This document shows positions 1 to 12,590 of a DNA stretch of 64,000 nucleotides, in pieces. Location of the stretch: positions 558,001-622,000 of the forward strand of contig JAWQEG010000506.1 of the NCBI GenBank assembly GCA_033782935.1. Direction: 5' to 3'. The number at the start of each line of letters is the position of its first letter. Position 1 is the stretch's first letter. The DNA is from Petrolisthes cinctipes. Its lineage: Eukaryota; Arthropoda; Malacostraca; Decapoda; Porcellanidae. Below the pieces are notes generated by a model. That model worked only from the letters and a program-made list of their open reading frames with translations, ran no database searches and was not told the origin of the DNA. A program made the position numbers and the translations under genes.

Positions 1-2830
1 ATATGTGCATGTATCTTCTGTACCCGTTTATGTCTCAAATTTTGGCTCAACAACATCGGAAAATTCGATATTTTTGGGTCCCTTAAGCGATCTGTACATG
101 CCTACTCTTTCCTAGAGTGTTTTCAAGATACAGACCCTAAACATGCTCCAAATCGATATTTTAGGTGCAAAAAGTCGATATGTGCATGCATCTTCAGTAC
201 CCGTTTACATCTCAAACTCAGGCTCAAAACACCCGAAAATTCAATATTTTTGGGTCCTAGAAGCGATTTGTACAAGCCCACTCCGTGTTAGAGTATATTC
301 AAAATACAGGCCCAAAACATGCTAAAAATCGATATTTTAGGAGCTTAAATTCAATATGTGTATGCATCTTCTGTACCCGTTTACATCTCAAATTCAAGCC
401 CAAAATACCCGAAAAATCAATATTTTTGGGTCCCAGAAGCGATCTGTACATGCCTCCTAAATGCTAGAATATTTTCAAGATATAGGCCTAAAACATGCTA
501 AAAATCGATATTTTAGGTGCAATAAGTCGATATGTTCATGTATCTTCTGTACCCGTTTATATCTCAAATTCAGGCTCAGAACACCCGAAAATTCGATATT
601 TTTGGGTCCCAGAAGCGATCTGTACATGCCTACTCCTTGCTAGAATGTTTTCAAGATTCAGACCCAAAACAAGCTAAAAATCAATATTTTAGATGCCCAA
701 AGTCAAAATGTGTATCCATCTTCTGTACCCGTTTATATCTCAAATTCAGGCTCAAAACACCCGAAAATTTGATGTTTTTTGGTCCCCAAACCGATCTGTA
801 CATGTCTACTCTGTGCTAGAGTATTTTTAAAATATAGGCTCAAAACATGCAAAAAAACGATATTTTAGGTGTTCAAAGTCTATATGTGCATGCATCTTCT
901 GTATCCGTTTATATCTCAAATTCATGCTCAAAACACCCAAAAAATTCGATATTTTTGGGTACAAGAAGCGATCTGTACATGCCTAGTCGGAGTTAGAGTA
1001 TTTTTAAAATACAGGCCCAAAACATGCTATAAATTGATATTTTAGGTGCCCAAAGTCGATATGTGCATGTATCTTCTGTACTCGTTTATGTCTCAAATTT
1101 TGGCTGAAAACATCGGAAAATTCGATATTTTTGGGTCCCAGAAGCGATTTGTACAAGCCCATTCCGTGTTAGAGTATATTCAAAATACAGGCACAAAACA
1201 TGCTAAAAATCGATATTTTAGGTGCTCAAATTCAATATGTGTATGCATCTTCTGTAACCGTTTATATCTCAAATTCATGCTCAAAACACCCAAAAAATTC
1301 GATATTTTTGGGTCCCAGAAGCGATCTGTACATGCCTACTCAGTGCTAGAATATTTTAAAAAATATAGACCCAAAACATGTTAAAAATCGATATTTTAGG
1401 TGCCCAAAGTCGATATGTGCATGCATCTTCTGTACCCGTTTATATATCAAATTCAGGCTCAAAACACCCGAAAATTCGATTTTTTGGGTCCCAGAAACGA
1501 TCTGTACACGCCTACTCCATGTTAGAGTATTTTCAAAATACAAGCCCAAAACATGCTTAAAATCGATATTTTCGGTGCCCAAAGTTGGTATGTGCATGCA
1601 TTTTCTGTACCCGTTTATATCTCAAATTCAGGCTCAAAACACCCGAAAATTCGATATTTTTGGGTCCCAGAAGCGATCTGTACATGCCTACTCCTTGCTA
1701 GAATGTTTTCAAGATTCAGTCCCAAAACAAGCTAAAAATCAATATTTTAGGTGCCCAAAGTCGATGTGTGCATGCATTTTCTGTACCCTTTTATGTCTCA
1801 GATTTTGGCTCTAAACACCGGAAAATTCGATATTTTTGGGTCCCTTAAGCGATCTGTACATGCCTACTCCTTGCTAGAGTGTTTTCAAGATACAGACCAA
1901 AAACATGCTCAAAATCGATATTTTAGGTGCAAAAAGTCGATATGTGCATGGATCTTCAGTACCCGTTTACATCTCAAACTTAGGCCCAAAACACCCGAAA
2001 ATTCAATATTTTTAGGTCCCAGAAGCGATTTGTACAAGCCCACTCCGTGCTAGAGTATATTCAAAATACAGGCCCAAAACATGCTAAAAATCGATATTTT
2101 AGGTGCTTAAATTCAATATGTGTATGCATCTTCTGTACCCGTTTATATCTCAAATTCAGGCTCAAAATACCCGAAAATTCAATATTTTTGGGTCCCAGAA
2201 GCGATCTGTACATGCCTAGTGAGTGCTAGAATATTTTCAAGATATAGGCCTAAAACATGCTAAAAATCGATATTTTAGGTGCAATAAGTCGATATGTTCA
2301 TGTATCTTCTGTACCCGTTTAAATCTCAAATTCAGGCTCAAAACACCCGAAAATTCGATATTTTTTTGTCCCAGAAGCGGTCTGTACATGCCTACTCCTT
2401 GCTAGAATTTTTTCTAGTTTCAGACCCAAAACAAGCTAAAAATCAATATTTTAGGTGCACAAAGTCAAAATGTGTATCCTTCTTCTGTACACGTTTATAT
2501 CTCAAATTCAGGCTCAAAACCCCCGAAAATTCGATTTTTTTGGGTCCCCAAACAGATCTGTACATGTCTACCCTGTGCTAGAGTATTTTTAAAATATAGG
2601 CTCAAAACATGCAAAAAAACGATATTTTAGGTGTTAAAAGTCGATATGTGCATGCATCTTCTGTACCCGTTATATCTCAAATTCAGGCTCAAAACACCCA
2701 AAAAATTCGATATTTTTGGGTCCCAGAAGCGATCTGTACATGCCTATTGTTTGTTAGAGTATTTTTAAAATACAAGCCCAAAACATGCTAAAAATTGATA
2801 TTTTATGTGCCCAAAGTCAATATGTGTATG
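1..2830 (+). repeat. Worn 10-mer HOR, 1762-bp period
   Basis: Variant patterns near 1-1030 reappear 1762 bp later. Examples are the TTTTGGCTC variant with GGGTCCCTTAAGCG, the CTTCAGTACCCGTTTACATC monomer, the GTTCATGTATCTTCTG monomer near 535 and 2297, and the seven-A run of CATGCAAAAAAACGATA near 847 and 2609. 1762 bp is ten monomers plus 2 bp. The copies show scattered substitutions throughout, visibly more than in the HOR pairs further along, so this looks like an older duplication. A third, looser relative of the first monomers starts near 1046. Confidence 0.75.
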
Positions 2831-3311
2831 CATCTTCTGTAACCCACCCATTGATATCTCAAATTCAGGCTCAAAATACCCGAAAATTCAATATTTTTGG
2901 GTCCCAGAAGCGATCTGTACATGCCTACTAAGTGCTAGAATATTTTCAATATACAGGCCCAAAACATGCTAAAAATCGATATTTTAGGTGCCCAAAGTCG
3001 ATACGTGCATGCATCTTCTGTACCCGTTTATATCTCAAATTCAGACTCAAAACACCCGAAAAAACGATACTTTTGGGTCCCAGAAGCGATCTGTACATGC
3101 CTACTCGGTGTTAGAGTACTTTTAAATTACAGACCTAAAACATGCTGAAAATCAATATTTTAAGTGCCCAAAGTCAACTTGTGTATGCATCTTCTGTACC
3201 CGTTTATATCTCAAATTCAGGCTCAAAATACCCGAAAAATCGATATTTTTGGGTCCCAGAAGCGATCTGTACATGCCTACACAGTGCTAGAATATTTTCA
3301 AAATATAGGCA
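2831..3311 (+). repeat. Transitional monomers without clear HOR phase
   Basis: These ordinary satellite monomers link the 1762-bp and 2469-bp domains. The first contains the 5-bp insertion class in the form TGTAACCCACCC near 2839, followed by a unique ATTGATATCTC variant. No partner block at a fixed offset is obvious to me. Confidence 0.6.
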
Positions 3312-3850
3312 TAAAACATGCTAAAAATCGATATTTTAGGTGCCCAAAGTCAATATGTGCATGCATCTTATGTACCCGTTTATATCTCAAATTCAGGCTC
3401 AAAACACCCGAAAAATCTATATTTTTGGGCCCAGAAGCAATCTGTACATGCCTACTCCTTGCTAGAATTTTTTTTAAGATTCAGACCCAAAACATGCTCA
3501 AAATCGATATTTTAGGTGCAAAAAGTCAATATGCGCATGCATCTTCAGTACCCGTTTATATCTCAAATTCAGGCTCAAAACACCCGAAAATTCAATATTT
3601 TTGTGTCCCAGAAGCGATCTGTACATGCCTACTCCGTGTTAGAGTATTTTTAAAATACAGGCCCAAAACATGCTAATAATCGATATTTTAGGTGCCCAAA
3701 GTCAATATGGGTATTCAAATTCTGTACCAGTTTATATCCCAAATTCAGGCTCAAAACACCTAAAAATTAGATATTTTTGCATCCCAGAAACGATCTGTAC
3801 ATGCCTACTCAGTGCTAGAATATTTTTAAAATATAGGCCAAAAACATGCT

Positions 3851-3938
3851 AAAAATCGATATTTTAGGTGCCCAAAGTCGATATGTGCATGCATCTTCTG
3901 TACCCGTTTATATCTCAAATTCAGGCTCAAAACACCCG
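3851..3938 (+). repeat. A half-monomer (88 bp)
   Basis: This is the first of two diverged 88-bp sub-units. It opens with AAAAATCGATATTTTAGG and closes with CAGGCTCAAAACACCCG. Aligned without gaps to the B half that follows, 61 of 88 bases match in this copy. The best-matching parts are the first 40 bases and bases 71-84. A-half subfamilies seen across the window include GTCGATATGTGCATGC, GTCAATATGTGTATGC, GTCAAAATGTGTATGC, TATGCAAATTCTGTACCAG, the CTTCAGTACCCGTTTACATC type and TTCATGTATCTTCTG. Confidence 0.88.
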
Positions 3939-4026
3939 AAAATTCGATATTTTTGGGTCCCAGAAGCGATCTGTACATGCCTACTCCGTGTTAGAGTATT
4001 TTTAAAATACAGGCCCAAAACATGCT
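3939..4026 (+). repeat. B half-monomer (88 bp)
   Basis: This is the second 88-bp sub-unit. It opens with AAAATTCGATATTTTTGGG and closes with ACAGGCCCAAAACATGCT. Its distinctive middle is GATCTGTACATGCCTACTCC followed by a short variable core, where subfamilies read CCGTGTTAGAG, CAGTGCTAGAA, CTTGCTAGAA or TAGGTGCTAGAA. The recurrent 30-bp and 9-bp deletions both fall in this half, making it the more length-variable part of the monomer. Confidence 0.88.
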
Positions 4027-5654
4027 GAAGATCGATATTTGAGGTGCCCAAAGTCAATATGTGTATGCATCTTCTGTACCCGTTTATATCCCAAATTCAG
4101 GCTCAAAACACCAGAAAATTCGATTTTGGGGGGTCACAAAAGCGATCTGTACATGCCTACTTAGTGCTAGAAAATTTTCATAATATAGGCCCAAAACATG
4201 CTAAAAATCGATATTTTGGGTGCCCAAAGTCAAAATGTTCATGCATCTTCTGTACCCGTTTATATCTCAAATTCCGGCTAAAAACACCCGAAAATTTGAT
4301 ATATTTGGGTCCCTTAAGCGATCTGTACATGCCTACTCCTTGCTAGAATATTTTCAAGATACAGACTTAAAACATACTCAAAATCGATATTTTAGGTGCA
4401 AAAAGTCGATATGTGCATACATCTTCAGTACCCGTTTATATCTCAAATTCATGCTCAAAATACCTGAAAATTCAATATTTTTCGGTCCCAGAAGCGATCT
4501 GTACATGCCTACCCAGTGCTAGAAAGTTTTCAAAATATAGGTTTAAAACAAGCAAAAAGACGATATTTTAGGTGTTCAAAGTCGATATGTGCATGCATCT
4601 TCTGTACCCGTTTATATCTCAAATTCATGCTCAAAACACCCGAAAATCTGATACTTTTGGGTTCCAGAAGCGATCTGTACATGCCTACTCAGTGCTAGAA
4701 TATTTTCAGAGTATAGGGCAAAAACATGCTAAAAATCGATATTTTAGGTGCCCAAAGTCGACATGTGCATGCATCTTCTGTACCCGTTTATATTTCAAAT
4801 TCAGGCTCAAAACACCCGAAAATTCGATATTTTTGGGTCCCAGAAGCGATCTGTACATGCCTACTCCGTTTTACAGTATTTTCAAAATACAAGCCCAAAA
4901 CATGCTGAGATAGTTATTTTAGGCGCCCAAAGTCAATATGTGTATGCATCATCTGTACATGATTATATAACAAATTCAGGCTCAAAACACCCAAAAATAG
5001 AATTTTGGATGGTCCCAGAAGCGATCTGTACATGCCTACTTAGTGCTAGAATATTTTCATAATATAGGCCCAAAACTTGCTAAAAATCGATATTTTGGGT
5101 GCCCAAAGTCGATACGTGCATGCATCTTCTGTACCCGTATATATCTCAAATTCAGGTTAAAAACACCCGAAAATTCTATATTTTTGGGTCCCTTTAGCGA
5201 TCTCTACATGCCTACTCCTTGCTAGAATGTTTTCAAGATACAGACCCAAAACATGCTCAAAATCGATATTTTAGGCGCAAATAGTCGATATGTGCATACA
5301 TCTTCAGTACCCGTTTACATCTCAAACTCAGGCTCAAAACACCCGAAAATTCAATATTTTTGGGTCCTAGAAGTGATCTGTACATGCCTACCCAGTGCTA
5401 GAATGTTTTCAAAAAATAGGCTCAAAACATGCAAAAAAAACGATATTTTAGGTGTTCAAAGTCAATATATGCATGCATCTTCTGTACCGGTATATGTCTC
5501 AAATTCAGGCTCAAAACACCCGAAAATTCGATAATTTTGGGTCCCAGAAGCGATCTGTACATGCCTACTCGGTGCTAGAGTATTTGTAAAATACAGGCCC
5601 AAAACATGCTGAAAATCAATATTTTTAATACCCAAAGTCAATATGTGTATGGAT

Positions 5655-5675
5655 CTTCTGTAACCTACCCGTTTA
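5655..5675 (+). repeat. 5-bp-insertion monomer class (181 bp)
   Basis: TGTACCCG in the A half becomes TGTAACCTACCCG, lengthening the monomer to 181 bp. Related sites are near 2839 (AACCCACCC), 8130, 8662, 9370, 11476, 15131, 17921, 20534, 23882, 47438, 48145 and 51812. From 11.4 kb on most are preceded by the AAGTGACCAAAGTC variant; the 47438 copy reads TTAATACCCAAAG. Confidence 0.85.
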
Positions 5676-5780
5676 TATCCCAAATTCAAGCTTAAAAACA
5701 CCCGAAAATTCGATTTTTTGGGTCCCAGATGCAATCTGTACATGCCTACCCAGTGCTAGAATGTTTTCAAAATATAGGCT

Positions 5781-8249
5781 TAAAACATGCTAAAAATCGA
5801 TATTTTAGGTGCCCAAAGTCAATATGTGCATGCATCTTATGTACCCGTTTATATCTCAAATTCAGGCTCAAAACACCCGAAAAATCTATATTTTTGGGCC
5901 CAGAAGCAATCTGTACATGCCTACTCCTTGCTAGAATTTTTTTTAAGATTCAGACCCAAAACATGCTCAAAATCGATATTTTAGGTGCAAAAAGTCAATA
6001 TGCGCATGCATCTTCAGTACCCGTTTATATCTCAAATTCAGGCTCAAAACACCCGAAAATTCAATATTTTTGTGTCCCAGAAGCGATCTGTACATGCCTA
6101 CTCCGTGTTAGAGTATTTTTAAAATACAGGCCCAAAACATGCTAATAATCGATATTTTAGGTGCTCAAAGTCAATATGGGTATTCAAATTCTGTACCAGT
6201 TTATATCCCAAATTCAGGCTCAAAACACCTAAAAATTAGATATTTTTGCATCCCAGAAACGATCTGTACATGCCTACTCAGTGCTAGAATATTTTTAAAA
6301 TATAGGCCAAAAACATGATAAAAATCGATATTTTAGGTGCCCAAAGTCGATATGTGCATGCATCTTCTGTACCTGTTTATATCTCAAATTCAGGCTCAAA
6401 ACACCCGAAAATTCGATATTTTTGGGTCCCAGAAGCGATCTGTACATGCCTACTCCGTGTTAGAGTATTTTTAAAATACAGGCCCAAAACATGCTGAAGA
6501 TCGATATTTGAGGTGGCCAAAGTCAATATGTGTATGCATCTTCTGTACCCGTTTATATCCCAAATTCAGGCTCAAAACACCAGAAAATTCGATTTTGGGG
6601 GGTCACAAAAGCGATCTGTACATGCCTACTTAGTGCTAGAAAATTTTCATAATATAGGCCCAAAACAAGCTAAAAATCGATATTTTGGGTGCCCAAAGTC
6701 AAAATGTTCATGCATCTTATGTACCCGTTTATATCTCAAATTCCGGCTAAAAACACCCGAAAATTTGATATATTTGGGTCCCTTAAGCGATCTGTACATG
6801 CCTACTCCTTGCTAGAATATTTTCAAGATACAGACTTAAAACATACTCAAAATCGATATTTTAGGTGCAAAAAGTCGATATGTGCATACATCTTCAGTAC
6901 CCGTTTATATCTCAAATTCATGCTCAAAATACCTGAAAATTCAATATTTTTCGGTCCCAGAAGCGATCTGTACATGCCTACCCAGTGCTAGAATGTTTTC
7001 AAAATATAGGTTTAAAACAAGCAAAAAGACGATATTTTAGGTGTTCAAAGTCGATATGTGCATGCATCTTCTGTACCCGTTTATATCTCAAATTCATGCT
7101 CAAAACACCCGAAAATCTGATACTTTTGGGTTCCAGAAGCGATCTGTACATGCCTACTCAGTGCTAGAATATTTTCAGAGTATAGGGCAAAAACATGCTA
7201 AAAATCGATATTTTAGGTGCCCAAAGTCGACATGTGCATGCATCTTCTGTACCCGTTTATATTTCAAATTCAGGCTCAAAACACCCGAAAATTCGATATT
7301 TTTGGGTCCCAGAAGCGATCTGTACATGCCTACTCCGTTTTACAGTATTTTCAAAATACAAGCCCAAAACATGCTGAGATAGTTATTTTAGGCGCCCAAA
7401 GTCAATATGTGTATGCATCATCTGTACATGATTATATAACAAATTCAGGCTCAAAACACCCAAAAATACAATTTTGGAGGGTCCCAGAAGCGATCTGTAC
7501 ATGCCTACTTAGTGCTAGAATATTTTCATAATATAGGCCCAAAACTTGCTAAAAATCGATATTTTGGGTGCCCAAAGTCGATACGTGCATGCATCTTCTG
7601 TACCCGTATATATCTCAAATTCAGGTTAAAAACACCCGAAAATTCTATATTTTTGGGTCCCTTTAGCGATCTGTACATGCCTACTCCTTGCTAGAATGTT
7701 TTCAAGATACAGACCCAAAACATGCTCAAAATCGATATTTTAGGCGCAAATAGTCGATATGTGCAGACATCTTCAGTACCCGTTTACATCTCAAACTCAG
7801 GCTCAAAACACCCGAAAATTCAATATTTTTGGGTCCTAGAAGTGATCTGTACATGCCTACCCAGTGCTAGAATGTTTTCAAAAAATAGGCTCAAAACATG
7901 CAAAAAAAACGATATTTTAGGTGTTCAAAGTCAATATATGCATGCATCTTCTGTACCGGTATATGTCTCAAATTCAGGCTCAAAACACCCGAAAATTCGA
8001 TAATTTTGGGTCCCAGAAGCGATCTGTACATGCCTACTCGGTGCTAGAGTATTTGTAAAATACAGGCCCAAAACATGCTGAAAATCAATATTTTTAATAC
8101 CCAAAGTCAATATGTGTATGGATCTTCTGTAACCTACCCGTTTATATCCCAAATTCAAGCTTAAAAACACCCGAAAATTCGATTTTTTGGGTCCCAGATG
8201 CAATCTGTACATGCCTACCCAGTGCTAGAATGTTTTCAAAATATAGGCT
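5781..8249 (+). repeat. 2469-bp 14-mer HOR, copy 2
   Basis: This is the head-to-tail neighbour of copy 1, same length and nearly identical. It carries the same private variants at +2469: the G-rich monomer near 6594, GATAGTTATTTTAGGCGCC near 7379 and the insertion monomer near 8130. Similarity to the start of copy 2 continues about 40 bp past 8249, then breaks near 8290 where GTCGATTTG replaces GTCAATATG. The duplication is therefore present as two copies only. Confidence 0.92.
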
Positions 8250-9539
8250 TAAAACATGCTAAAAATCGATATTTTAGGTGCCCAAAGTCGATTTGTGCAT
8301 GCATCTTCTGTACCCGTTTATATCTCAAATTCAGACTCAAAACACCCGAAAAATCGATATTTTTGGGTCCCAGAAGCAATCTGTACATGCCTACTCCTTG
8401 CTAGAATGTTTTCAAGATTCATACCCAAAACATGCTCAAAATCGATATTTTAGGTGCAAAAAGTCAATATGTGCATTCATCTTCAGTACCCGTTTGTATC
8501 TCAAATTCAGGCTCAAAACACCCGAAAATTCAATAATTTGGGGTCCCAGGATCGATCTGTACATGCCTACTCAGTGCTAGAATATTTTCATAATATAGAC
8601 CCAAAGCATGCTAAAAATCGATATTTTAGGTGCCCAAAGTCAATATGTGTATGCATCTTCTGTAACCTACCCGTTTATATCTCAAATTCAGGCTCAAAAC
8701 ACCCGAAAATTCGATATTTTTTGGTCCCAGAAGCGATCTGTACATGCCTACTCAGTGCTAGAATATTTTCAAAATATAGCCATAAAACATGCTGAAAATC
8801 GATATTTCAGTTGCCCAAAGTCAATATGTGTTTGCAAAATCTGTACCCGTTTATATCCCAAATTCAGGCTCAAAACACCCGAAAATTAGATATTTTTGGG
8901 TCCCAGAAGCGATCTGTACATGCCTACTCAGTGCTAGAATGTTTTCAAAATATAGGTCAAAAACATGCTAAAAATCGATATTTTAGGTGCCCAAAGTCAA
9001 TATGTGCATGCATCTTCAGTACCCTCTTATATCTCAAATTCAAACTCAAAACTCCCGAAAATTCAATATTTTTGGGTCCCAGAAGCGATCTGTACATGTC
9101 TACTTCGTGTTAGAGTATTTTCAAAATACAGGCCCAAAATATGCTGAAGATCGATATTTTAGGTGCCCAAAGTCAATATGTGTATGCATCTTCTGTACCC
9201 AATTATATCCCAAATTCAGGCTCAAAACACCCGAAAATTCGATTTTTGGGTCCCAGAAGCGATTTGTACATGCCTACTCAGTGTTAGAATATTTTTATAA
9301 TATAGGCCCAAAACATGCTAAAAATCGATATTTTAGGTGCCCAAAGTCAATATGTGTATGCATCTTCTGTAACCTACTCGTTTATATCTCAAATTCAGGC
9401 TCAAAACACCCGAAAATTCGATATTTTTTGGTCCCAGAAGTGATCTGTACATGCCTACTCAGTGCTAGAATATTTTCAAAATATAGGCCCAAAACATGCT
9501 AAAATTAGATATTTTAGGTGCCCAAAGTCGATATGTGCA
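8250..9539 (+). repeat. Irregular monomers with a local 4-monomer duplication
   Basis: This is a transition block of about seven monomers. Within it, the pair containing TGTAACCTAC and GATATTTTTTGGTCCC near 8660-8720 recurs near 9368-9425, about 705 bp away (four monomers plus 1 bp). The rest does not fall into either adjacent HOR. Confidence 0.6.
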
Positions 9540-10160
9540 TGCATCTTCTGTACCCGTTTGTATCTCAAATTCAGGCTCAAAACACCCGAAAATTCAATAT
9601 TTTTGGGTCCCAGAAGCGATTTGTACAAGCCTACTCTGTGTTAGAGTATATTCATAATACAGGCCCAAAACATGCTAAAAATCGATATTTTAGGTGCTCA
9701 AATTCAATATGTGTAAGCATTTTCTGTACCCGTTTATATCTCAAATTCAGACTCAAAACACCCGAAAATTCGATATATTTGGGTCCCTTAAGCGATCTGT
9801 ACATGCATACTCCTTGCTAGAATATTTTCAAGATACAGACCCAAAACATGCTCAAAATCGATATTTTAGGTGTTTAAAGTCGATATGTGCATGTATTTTC
9901 TGTACCCGTTTATATCTCAAATTCAGGCTCAAAATACCTGAAAATTCGATATTTTTGGGTCCCAGAAGTGATCTGTACATGCCTATTAGGTGCTAGAATA
10001 TTTTCAAAATAAAGGCCTAAAACATGTTAAGAATCGATATTTTAGGTGCAAAAAGTCGATATGTTCATGTATCTTCTGTACCCATTTATATCTCGTATTC
10101 AGGCTTAAAACACTCGGAAATTCGATTTTTTGGGTCCCAGAAGCAATCTGTACATGCCTA

Positions 10161-10180
10161 CTCCGTGTTTCAAAATACAG
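10161..10180 (+). repeat. 9-bp-deletion monomer class (first copy)
   Basis: The normal GTGTTAGAGTATTTTCAAAA is shortened to GTGTTTCAAAA. Other copies are near 13819, 27279, 29171, 31091, 33016, 34936, 36859, 39101, 41341, 45140 and 45977. From 27 kb on the word before it is usually CTCCCTG instead of CTCCGTG. It always follows a monomer with CTCGTATTCAGGCTTA, so this is a linked two-monomer haplotype shared by the 21-mer and 11/13-mer HORs. Confidence 0.88.
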
Positions 10181-12590
10181 GCCCAAAACATGTTGAAAAT
10201 CAATATTTTAGGTGCCCAAAGTCAAAATGTGTATGCATCTTCTGTACTCGTTTATATCTTAAATTCATGCTCAAAACACCCGAAAATTCGATATTTTTGG
10301 GTCCCAGAAGCGATCTGTACATGCCTACGCAGTGCTTTATTTTTTTCAAGATATAGGCATAAAACATGCTAATAATTAATATTTTTGGTGCCTAAAGTCG
10401 ATATGTACATGCATTTTCTGTACCCGTTTAAATCTCAAATTCAGGCTCAAAACACCCGAAAATTCGATATTTTTGGGTCCCAGAAGCGATCTGCACATGT
10501 CTACTCCTTCCTAGAATGTTTTCAAGATAAAAACCCAAAACATGCTTAAAATCGATATTTTAGGTGCAAAAAGTCGATATGTGCATGCATCTTCAGTACC
10601 CGTTTATATCTCAAATTCAGGCTCAAAACACTCGAAAATTCGATATTTTTGGGTCCCTTAAGCGATCTATACATGCCTACTCCTTGCTAGAATGTTTTCG
10701 AGATACAGACCCAAAATATGCTCAAAATCGATATTTTAGGTGCAAAAAGTCGATATGTGCATGCATCTTCAGTACCCGTTTACATCTCAAACTCAGGCTC
10801 AAAACACCCGAAAATTCAATATTTTTGAGTCCCAGAAGTGATCTGTAGATGCCTACTCAGTGCTAGAATATTTTCATAATATAGGCTCAAAACATGCTAA
10901 AAATCGATATTTTAGGTGTCCGAATTCGATATGTGCATGTATCTTCTGTACCGGTTTATATCTCAAATTCAGGCTCAAAACACCTGAAAATTCGATATTT
11001 TTGGGTCCCAGAAGCGATCTGTACATGCCTACTCCGTGTTAGAGTATTTTCAAATACACGCCCAAAACATGCTAAAAATCGATATTTTAGGTGTTCAAAT
11101 TCATATGTGTATGCGTCTTCTGTACCCGTTTGTATCCCAAATTCAGGATCAAAACACCCGAAAATTTGTTTTTGGGGGGTCCCAGAAGCGATCTGTACAA
11201 GCCTACTTAGTGCTAGAAAATGTTCATAATATAGGCCCAAAATATGCAAAAAAACGATATTTTAGGTGTTCAAAGTCGATATGTGCATGCATCTTCGGTA
11301 CCCGTTTATATCTCAAATTCATGCTCAAAACACCCGAAAATTCGATAATTTTGGGTCCCAGAAGCGATCTATACATGCCTACTCGGTGTTAGAGTATTTT
11401 TAAAATACAGGCCCAAAACATGCTGAAAATCGATATTTTAAGTGACCAAAGTCAATATGTGTATGCATTTTTTGTAACCTACCCGTTTATATCCCAAATT
11501 CAAGCTCAAAACACCCGAAAATTCTATATTTTTGGGTCCCAAAAGCGATCTGTACATGCCTACTCCTTGTTAAAGTATTTCCAAAATACAGGCCCAAAAC
11601 ATGCTGAAGATCGATATTTTAGGTGCCCAAAGTCAATGTGTATGCATCTTCTGTACCCGTTTATATCCCAAATTCAGGCTCAAAACACCCGAAAATTCGA
11701 TTTTTGGGGGTCACAGAAGCGAACTGTACATGCATACTCAGTGCTAAAATATTTTCATAACATAGGCCCAAAACATGCTAAAAATCGATATTTTGGGACA
11801 CCAAAGTCGATATGTGCATGCATCTTCTGTTCCCGTTTATGTCTTAATTTCAGGCTCAAAACACCCGAAAATTCGATATTCTGTGGGTTTCAGAAGCTAT
11901 CTGTACATGCCTACTCCTTGCTAGAATGTTTTCAAGATACAGACCCAAAACATGCTCAAAATCGATATTTTAAGTTCAAAAAGTCGATATGTGAATGCAT
12001 CTTCAGTACCCGTTTGGATCTCAAATTCAGGCTCAAAACACCCGAAAATTCAATATTTTTGGGTCCCATAAGCGATTTGTACAAGCCTACTCCGTGTTAG
12101 AGAATTTTCAAAATACAGGCCCAAAACATGCTAAAAATCGATATTTTATGTGCTCAAAATCAATATGTGTATGCATCTTCTGTTCCCGTTTATATCCCAA
12201 ATTCTGGCTCAAAATACCCGAAAATTCGATATTTTTGGGTCCCAGAAGCAATCTGTACATGCCTACTAGGTGCTAGAATATTTTCAAGATATAGGCCTAA
12301 AACATGCTAAAAATCGATATTTTAGGTGCAAAAAGTCGATATGTTCATGTATCTTCTGTACCCGTTTATATCTCAAATTCAGGCTCAAAACACCCGAAAA
12401 TTCGATTTTTTGTGTCCCAGAAGCGATCTGTACATGCCAACTCCATGTTAGAGTATTTTCAAAATAAATCCCCAAAACATGCTTAAAATCGATATTTTGG
12501 GTGCCCAAAGTTGATATGTGCATGCATCTTCTGTACCCGTTTATATCTCAAATTCAGGCTCAAAACCCCCGAAAATTCAATATTTTTGTG

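Larger units (their letters stand above)
3851..4026 (+). repeat. Consensus-like 176-bp monomer (reference copy)
   Basis: Given as the reference copy because it carries the common variant at almost every position. It starts at AAAAATCGAT and ends at AACATGCT, immediately before the next monomer (beginning GAAGATCGAT). Palindromic words inside are ATCGAT at monomer positions 5-10, TGCATGCA at 36-43 and TGTACA at 122-127. Positions quoted for variants in other entries use this numbering, with A = 1-88 and B = 89-176. CpG sites lie in ATCGAT, GTCGAT, CCCGTT, CCCGAA, TTCGAT, AGCGAT and TCCGTG. Confidence 0.95.
3312..5780 (+). repeat. 2469-bp 14-mer HOR, copy 1
   Basis: The sequence recurs 2469 bp downstream with only scattered single-base changes; for example T at 4199 is A at 6668. 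Fourteen monomers of 176 bp make 2464 bp, and the extra 5 bp fit the single TGTAACCTACCC insertion monomer near 5660. Shared private variants include a G-rich GATTTTGGGGGGTCAC near 4125, GATAGTTATTTTAGGCGCC near 4910 and ACATGATTATATAACAAATT near 4958. The left edge is set where the two copies become continuously alike, so it is accurate only to a few tens of bases. Confidence 0.92.

Noticed and set aside
11170..11180. GGGGGG run (also near 14830, 21820, 23582, 50985, 55853 and 60538) as a G-quadruplex element
   Set aside because: There is a single G-run per unit with no second, third and fourth run nearby. It is a private variant of the normal TTTTTGGGTCCC.
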